Positions 30,129 to 34,556 of a stretch of 34,556 bases of DNA are shown in pieces. The position numbers and the translations under genes were made by a program. How positions within the stretch are numbered: position 1 is the first letter of the stretch; every line of letters starts with the position of its first letter. Under the pieces are notes generated by a model. That model was not told where the DNA came from. It ran no database searches and saw nothing but the letters and a program-made list of their open reading frames with translations. This stretch comes from DATEAV01 sp964513155 (GTDB lineage: Bacteria; Chloroflexota; Anaerolineae; Anaerolineales; E44-bin32): contig CAZEMA010000016.1 of assembly GCA_964513155.1 (NCBI GenBank), forward strand, positions 1 through 34,556, written 5' to 3'.

Positions 30129-31759
30129 CCCAGGGACCGGCCCGGACGGCCGTCAAGCGGGCATTGGGCGTCGTGCCGCTCACGGCCGAACTCATCCAGT
30201 GGCTGCGGCCCACGCCTGAGGGCCCCACGGCCGGCTACTCGCTTGCCCGGCTGGCACAGGCACTCCCCGAATGGGTGGCGGCAGCCAACGAGGCCCGGAG
30301 ATCGGTTTCGTCGGACAGACCGCAACGCGTCCTGGTCATGGGCTACCTGAGTTGGTGGCTGGAGTACGCCTCCGCCGTCGGCCTGTACCTGGCCGGAATG
30401 GGACACAAGGTTGATCTGGCCTTCCTCCCGTATCGGCGCTGGATGCTCCGGGTTGAGCCCTTCGACGTCCAAAGGCAACGCGCCTACATGCGCCGTATCC
30501 TGGGGGCGATGAAGCCGCTGGTCGGTCTGCGTGATCTGTCCGCTTCCAGCGCTGCCTCGCTGCCTGCTGATCTGGCGCAGAGCATCGAAGAGCTGAGCCA
30601 CATCGACGTCCAGTACACCGCCATGCGGGAACGGCTGGACCTCATCCCGGGCAGCAGTGACTCCGACCTGCTGGAATTGCGCCTCGAGCGTAACCGAGTT
30701 GCGGCGCGGGCGGCGTACGCTCTGCTGCAAGATGGGGCCTACGGCGTCGTCTTGATTCCCAACGGGAGCGTCCTCGAGTTTGGCGCTGTCTATCGCACGG
30801 CGAGGCATCTGGGCGTCCGGACGATCACCTATGAGTTCGGTGAGCAACGCGAACGGATGTGGCTGGCGCAAGACGCGGAGGTGATGCGGCTGGACACTTC
30901 GGGCCTCTGGCAGGCCCGAGGGAGCACACCTCTCACCGAGCCGGAGGAGAAGGCGCTTGAGGATCTCTACCGGGCTCGGCGGGGCGGGCATCTCTGGGCG
31001 AACTTCCGGCGCCGGTGGCAGGTAGGCGAGAGCCAGGGCGCGCATGCTGCCCGCCAGCAGCTCGGCATCGACGCCAGGCGCCCGATGGCCCTCCTGTGCA
31101 CCAACGTCGTCGGTGACAGCCTTGCGCTCGGCAGGCAGGTCTTCACCGCGGGCATGGCGGACTGGCTGGCGGTGACCGTGCGGCACTTCGCCCAGCATCC
31201 GGAGATGCAGCTCGTCGTGCGCGTCCACCCGGGGGAACTTATCCTCGTTGGCGACCCCTCGGTGGAGATCGTGAACGCCGCGCTTCCCGCTTTGCCCGGG
31301 CATGTCGTCGTCGTGCCGCCCGAATCGAAGATCAACACCTACGATCTCATCGAGCTGGCGCACCTGGGCCTGGCGTACACAACGACGGTCGGGATGGAGA
31401 TGGTCATGGCCGGCGTGCCGGTCATCTCGGCCGGGCAGAGCCACTACCGTGGCAAGGGCTTCACCTGTGATCCCACCTGCCTCCAGGACTACCTGGCCGC
31501 GATCGACGATCTGATGGCGCAGCCCCTCGGCCGGAGGCTGGAGACTGCCCAGAAGGATCTGGCCCGCCGCTACGCCTACCGGTTCTTCTTCGAGTATCCC
31601 CTTCCCTTCCCCTGGCATCTTGTGCAATTCTGGGAGGATGTGGCCGCCCGGCCGCTCAAGACGGTGCTCATGCCGGAGTGTAGGCAGCGCTACCAGCGGA
31701 CGCTGGAGGCGCTCCTCGGCGAACCGATCGGCTGGGCTCGACCGGCGAGCGGCGCGTGA
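30125..31759 (+). CDS. Capsule polysaccharide biosynthesis-type glycosyltransferase
   Basis: 544 residues from ATG 30125, overlapping the wzt stop by 4 bp. The N-terminal half carries RVLVMGYLSWWLEYASAVGL and LDLIPGSSDSDLLELRLERN. The C-terminal half contains MQLVVRVHPGE, PPESKINTYDLIELAHLGLA and the strongly conserved TTVGMEMVMAGVPVISAGQS with YRGKGFT. This is the pattern of the Capsule_synth/KpsC-KpsS-like and related CMP/NDP-sugar transferases, in which the late motif marks the donor site. It probably initiates or extends the exported chain on its lipid anchor. The exact donor is unknown. Tight coupling to wzt supports a role with the ABC exporter. The following 121 bp (31760-31880) hold nothing I recognise. 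Confidence 0.8.
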   Translation: MTQGPARTAVKRALGVVPLTAELIQWLRPTPEGPTAGYSLARLAQALPEWVAAANEARRSVSSDRPQRVLVMGYLSWWLEYASAVGLYLAGMGHKVDLAFLPYRRWMLRVEPFDVQRQRAYMRRILGAMKPLVGLRDLSASSAASLPADLAQSIEELSHIDVQYTAMRERLDLIPGSSDSDLLELRLERNRVAARAAYALLQDGAYGVVLIPNGSVLEFGAVYRTARHLGVRTITYEFGEQRERMWLAQDAEVMRLDTSGLWQARGSTPLTEPEEKALEDLYRARRGGHLWANFRRRWQVGESQGAHAARQQLGIDARRPMALLCTNVVGDSLALGRQVFTAGMADWLAVTVRHFAQHPEMQLVVRVHPGELILVGDPSVEIVNAALPALPGHVVVVPPESKINTYDLIELAHLGLAYTTTVGMEMVMAGVPVISAGQSHYRGKGFTCDPTCLQDYLAAIDDLMAQPLGRRLETAQKDLARRYAYRFFFEYPLPFPWHLVQFWEDVAARPLKTVLMPECRQRYQRTLEALLGEPIGWARPASGA

Positions 31760-31880
31760 GGGACGGATTGCGCGAGGTCTGAGGGTGGCCGGACCAAGGA
31801 GGGCACGAGAGGACGGGCCAGGTCTCGTTGGATGTGCGCCATTTCTTGGGTGAAGTGGCTGGCTAGGATGGGAGAGATTC

Positions 31881-32660
31881 TTGAGCGTTGATTTCGACGT
31901 CAAGGCACAGGTGCGGGAGTTCTACGACTCAATCGGCTGGAAGCAGATCGGCGAGGGAGTCTATCAGAACGCCCGCTATGAAGACCTGAGGCCGGTCTCG
32001 CGCGAGTACATCCATCGTTGCCACCTGCGCGTGGCGCGGTACCTGCCGGCAACCGGACGCTTCTTGCTCGATGCCGGTTCGGGTCCCATCCAGTATCCAG
32101 AGTACCTGGAGTACTCGCGAGGATTCCAGAGGCGGGTCTGCTTGGACATCTCCCNNNNNNNNNNNNNNNNNNNNNNNNNNNNNNNNNNNNNNNNNNNNNN
32201 NNNNNNNNNNNNNNNNNNNNNNNNNNNNNNNNNNNNNNNNNNNNNNNNNNNNNNGCTCACCCGCCTCACGGGCGCCCCGATTCGCGTGGCCTTCTGGCTA
32301 CTCCGGGCGTACAGGCGGCTCCGCGGCAAAGACAAGGAGGCGGTCGGGCCCGCAGTGGCCGCGGGCGCAGAGCCGCCCTCGCCGGAGGCGACGGGCACTT
32401 ACACGCATAAGCACGACTTCCGATGGGCTCGGAGCCATCTGGGCGACCTGCCGGGTTTCGAGATCCGCGTCTGGCGCAGCGTGAGCACTTCATTCCTGCG
32501 GGCCTTCATTCACCGCCAACTCCTTGGGCGTTTCCAGTTGCGCCTCTTATTCTGGCTTGAAGAGCGAGCGCCGCACTTCTTCGGACGGGTTGGACAGTAT
32601 CCAAGCATTCTGTTTTGCCGGCCGTCGGTCGACACGGGCGGCCGGGAAAGGGTGGCCTAG
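31881..32660 (+). CDS. SAM-dependent class I methyltransferase (interrupted by a gap)
   Basis: The start is TTG 31881, with GGGAGAG upstream; no ATG fits. Before the gap, VREFYDSIGWKQIGEGVYQN and LLDAGSGPIQYPEYLEYS show the SAM-binding motif I (LLDAGSG) and the acidic end CLDIS. After the 100-N gap the frame continues with LTRLTGAPIRVAFWLLRAYR, a low-complexity stretch, then THKHDFRWARSHLGDLPGFE and IRVWRSVSTSFLRAFIHRQL to the stop. The middle of the protein, including motifs II-III, is missing and its length is unknown. It may methylate a sugar or the chain end, a common chain-length signal in Wzm/Wzt systems; that role is inferred. The stop directly precedes the next ATG. Confidence 0.78.
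   Translation: MSVDFDVKAQVREFYDSIGWKQIGEGVYQNARYEDLRPVSREYIHRCHLRVARYLPATGRFLLDAGSGPIQYPEYLEYSRGFQRRVCLDISXXXXXXXXXXXXXXXXXXXXXXXXXXXXXXXXXXLTRLTGAPIRVAFWLLRAYRRLRGKDKEAVGPAVAAGAEPPSPEATGTYTHKHDFRWARSHLGDLPGFEIRVWRSVSTSFLRAFIHRQLLGRFQLRLLFWLEERAPHFFGRVGQYPSILFCRPSVDTGGRERVA
32155..32254. other. Assembly gap (100 N) inside the methyltransferase gene
   Basis: Unlike the other two gaps, the flanks show no shared sequence, so real bases are missing and the N count is a placeholder. Methyltransferase motifs between LDIS and LTRLTG are absent, which supports missing sequence. Confidence 0.9.
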
Positions 32661-33656
32661 ATGAACTGGCAGGAGAAGGTCGTGCTGGTGACGGGAGGCA
32701 CGGGTTCCTTCGGGCGGAAGTTCGTCGAGATCATGCTGAAGGACTACCACCCGGCCAAGTTGATCGTCTTCAGCCGGGACGAGCTCAAGCAGCACGAGAT
32801 GAGGGTCGCCGGGATGGATCACCCCTCGTTGCGCTACTTCATTGGCGACGTGCGGGATCAGGATCGCCTTCGCCGGGCCATGCAGGGCGTGAACATCGTT
32901 GTGCATGCAGCGGCCCTCAAGCAGGTGCCGGCCTGTGAGTACAACCCCATCGAGGCCATCCTGACCAACATCATGGGCGGCCGGAACGCGATCGAGGCAG
33001 CGCTGGATACCGGGGTGGAGAAGGTCGCGGCCCTCAGCACGGACAAGGCGGTCAGCCCGATCAACCTTTACGGGGCCACCAAGCTCGCCGCCGAGAAGCT
33101 CTTCGTCCAGTCCAACGCCTATGCCGGAGGCAAGGGGACCCGGTTCTCCTGTGTCCGCTATGGGAACGTTGTTGGCAGCCGCGGCAGCGTGGTGCCCGTC
33201 TTCCTGCGCCAGCGACAGAGCGGTGTGATCACCATCACCGACGATCGGATGACGCGCTTCTGGCTCTCCCTGGAGCAGGGAGTGCGGTTTGTCATCCGTT
33301 GCATTGAGATCATGCAGGGCGGGGAGGTGTTCATCCCCAAGATCCCCAGCATGCGGGTGATCGATCTGGCCAAGGCCATCGCGCCCGGCTGCAAGATCGA
33401 GCGCATCGGCATACGGGCCGGCGAGAAGCTGCACGAGATGCTGCTCTCGGAGGATGAGGCGCGACACGCGGTCGAGCTCGAGGACATGTTCATTGTCCCG
33501 CCCCCGGAGGGCCTGTGGTTCGGCCATGACTGGGACAAGCGGGGCACCCACTTGGCGGAAGGTTTCACCTACGCCTCAAACACCAACCGCCAGTGGCTGA
33601 ACGCGGAGGAGATCCAACGGATTGTCGAGAGCTTCCAGGCGGAGGGGAAAGGGTAG
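32661..33656 (+). CDS. PseB-like UDP-GlcNAc 4,6-dehydratase (inverting)
   Basis: 331 residues; the ATG follows the methyltransferase stop directly. Motifs: VTGGTGSFGRKFVEIML (NADP site), FSRDELKQHEMR, FIGDVRDQDRL, AAALKQVPACEYNPIEAI, LSTDKAVSPINLYGATKLAA with Tyr137 and Lys141, and RYGNVVGSRGSVVPVF. The order and wording match PseB (FlaA1) closely. It removes water from UDP-GlcNAc with inversion at C5 to give a UDP-4-keto-6-deoxy-L-HexNAc. In flagellar glycosylation this leads to pseudaminic acid through PseC, but no PseC aminotransferase follows here. Instead an RmlD-like reductase does, pointing to a 6-deoxy-L-HexNAc sugar. Confidence 0.92.
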   Translation: MNWQEKVVLVTGGTGSFGRKFVEIMLKDYHPAKLIVFSRDELKQHEMRVAGMDHPSLRYFIGDVRDQDRLRRAMQGVNIVVHAAALKQVPACEYNPIEAILTNIMGGRNAIEAALDTGVEKVAALSTDKAVSPINLYGATKLAAEKLFVQSNAYAGGKGTRFSCVRYGNVVGSRGSVVPVFLRQRQSGVITITDDRMTRFWLSLEQGVRFVIRCIEIMQGGEVFIPKIPSMRVIDLAKAIAPGCKIERIGIRAGEKLHEMLLSEDEARHAVELEDMFIVPPPEGLWFGHDWDKRGTHLAEGFTYASNTNRQWLNAEEIQRIVESFQAEGKG

Positions 33657-33665
33657 AGGCCTACG

Positions 33666-34556
33666 ATGGCCAAGCTCCTGATCACCGGGGCGGGCGGCAT
33701 GCTTGGCGTTAGCCTGGTGCTGGAAGCTCGTGCGGCCGGGCATCAGGCCCTCGCCGTCGACCACGGCCACCCGGTCTTCGGCCAGGGGGTCGAGACAGTC
33801 GTGGCCGACCTGGCCACGCCCGGCGCGGCGCAGGCGGTCCTGGCCGCTGCCCGGCCGGATTGGGTCATCCACTGCGCCGCAGCGACGAGCGTCGACGGAT
33901 GTGAGGCCGATCCCGCCTTGGCCTTCCGTCTCAATCGCGACATGGCCGGACAGGTGGCGTTGGCCGCGCGTGCCGTCGGTGCCCGGCTGGTGCACATTTC
34001 GACCGACGCCGTCTTCGACGGGGAGCGCGGAGGTTACACCGAGGAGGATGAACCGCATCCCGTCAACGTCTACGGGAAGAGTAAGCGGGAAGGCGAACTC
34101 GCGGTCCTGGCAGAGGATGCACGGGCCCTGGTCGTGCGCACCAACATCTACGGCTGGAATGCCCAGGCAAAGCAGAGCCTGGCCGAGTGGTTTCTATGTC
34201 GATTGGAGGCCGGCGAGCGGTGCCCCGGTTTCGCCGACGTCTGGTTCACGCCGATTCTGGTCAATGACCTGGCGCCTCTCTTGCTGAAGATGCTTGAGGT
34301 CGGTCTGAGAGGCATCTACCATGTTGGAGGCGGAGAGTGCCTCAGCAAGTACGAGTTCGGTGTGCGGCTGGCGGAGGTCTTCGGGCTCGATGCGAGCCTG
34401 ATCCAGCCTGTCGAGGTCGGCGCCTCGGGGCTGCAAGCGAAGCGTCCCAGCAGGCTGTGCCTGGATGGCTCGAAGATTGAGCGGGCGCTACGGGTGAGGC
34501 TTCCCGCGGCGGCCGATGGTCTGAAGCGGTTTGCGGACCTGCGGCGGGAGGGCTAC
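33666..34556 (+). CDS. RmlD-like NDP-4-keto-sugar reductase (3' end cut by the window)
   Basis: The frame is open from ATG 33666 to the window edge (297 codons, no stop), close to the family length, so only the last residues are missing. MAKLLITGAGGMLGVSLVLE gives the Rossmann site. DWVIHCAAATSVDGCEADP, LVHISTDAVFDGE, VYGKSKREGE (Tyr136, Lys140), VRTNIYGWN and VWFTPILVNDLAPLLLKML match the RmlD/sugar-nucleotide-binding group. Family members reduce the 4-keto group of NDP-6-deoxy-4-ketosugars. It sits 9 bp after the PseB-like gene, so it may reduce that product to a UDP-L-RhaNAc-type sugar, as described for WbvB/WbvR-type pathways. A dTDP-rhamnose role is less likely because no rmlABC genes are in view. 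Confidence 0.85.
   Translation, partial: MAKLLITGAGGMLGVSLVLEARAAGHQALAVDHGHPVFGQGVETVVADLATPGAAQAVLAAARPDWVIHCAAATSVDGCEADPALAFRLNRDMAGQVALAARAVGARLVHISTDAVFDGERGGYTEEDEPHPVNVYGKSKREGELAVLAEDARALVVRTNIYGWNAQAKQSLAEWFLCRLEAGERCPGFADVWFTPILVNDLAPLLLKMLEVGLRGIYHVGGGECLSKYEFGVRLAEVFGLDASLIQPVEVGASGLQAKRPSRLCLDGSKIERALRVRLPAAADGLKRFADLRREGY

Noticed and set aside
29996..31903. 635-codon open frame on the minus strand, opposite the capsule-type transferase
   Set aside because: It shadows a gene with clear conserved motifs, and the composition is that of antisense GC-rich DNA.

Overview
The window is high-GC, tightly packed bacterial DNA that looks like a metagenome-assembled scaffold. It carries three runs of exactly 100 N, and two of them are flanked by identical 55-bp ends, which is the signature of a de Bruijn assembler. 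The organism is probably a member of Chloroflexota (Anaerolineae-like). This is an inference from an FMN-riboswitch-controlled NMT1-type ABC transporter (RibXY-like), a DUF4349 lipoprotein, a 23S-intervening-sequence-type four-helix-bundle gene with heptanucleotide repeats, and the general style of the proteins. No rRNA or tRNA is present to confirm it.

Layout. (1) 1-6169, housekeeping and transport: the 3' end of phoU; a single-pass membrane protein of unknown role; a textbook FMN riboswitch with two terminator hairpins ahead of a three-gene ABC importer (permease, lipoprotein, ATPase), probably for riboflavin; then, on the minus strand, a metallophosphoesterase and a DUF4349 lipoprotein; then a 513-bp non-coding region with many nested stems and near-matching inverted ends. 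(2) 6170-8455: tsaE-tsaB-rimI-family 4 uracil-DNA glycosylase, a compact operon behind a promoter that predicts an almost leaderless mRNA. (3) 8483 to the end: a surface-polysaccharide locus, almost all on the plus strand. It begins with a UDP-GlcNAc-type 6-dehydrogenase, a uronate 4-epimerase-like SDR, a Wzx-type flippase, a GT4 transferase and several polytopic GT-C-like proteins. It continues with gmd, a GT2 transferase, a flippase-like UPF0104/LPG-synthase membrane protein, a paralogue of the earlier GT-C-like protein, an EPS-type MarR regulator, an SDR epimerase, fcl (GDP-L-fucose synthase), the Wzm/Wzt ABC exporter, a capsule-synthesis transferase, a methyltransferase, a PseB-like UDP-GlcNAc 4,6-dehydratase and an RmlD-like reductase cut by the window end.

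How it works together. Gmd and Fcl would supply GDP-L-fucose. The dehydrogenase and 4-epimerase would supply a UDP-(N-acetyl)hexosaminuronate. The PseB-like and RmlD-like pair would supply a 6-deoxy-L-HexNAc. GT4, GT2, the capsule-type transferase and the GT-C-like proteins would build the glycan, and Wzm/Wzt (with a C-terminal cargo domain on Wzt) and/or Wzx would export it. Two strong promoters in this locus, in front of gmd and in front of the MarR-like regulator, share an almost identical dyad across the -10/+1 region. That suggests the regulator controls itself and gmd.

Most unusual items: the shared operator; a broken four-helix-bundle gene set between wzm and wzt, bounded by inverted arrays of 7-bp repeats, with a third 7-bp array translated inside wzt; the structured 0.4-kb non-coding region; the double terminator behind the FMN riboswitch; and proof from the sequence that one N-gap is artificial and the gene across it is intact.
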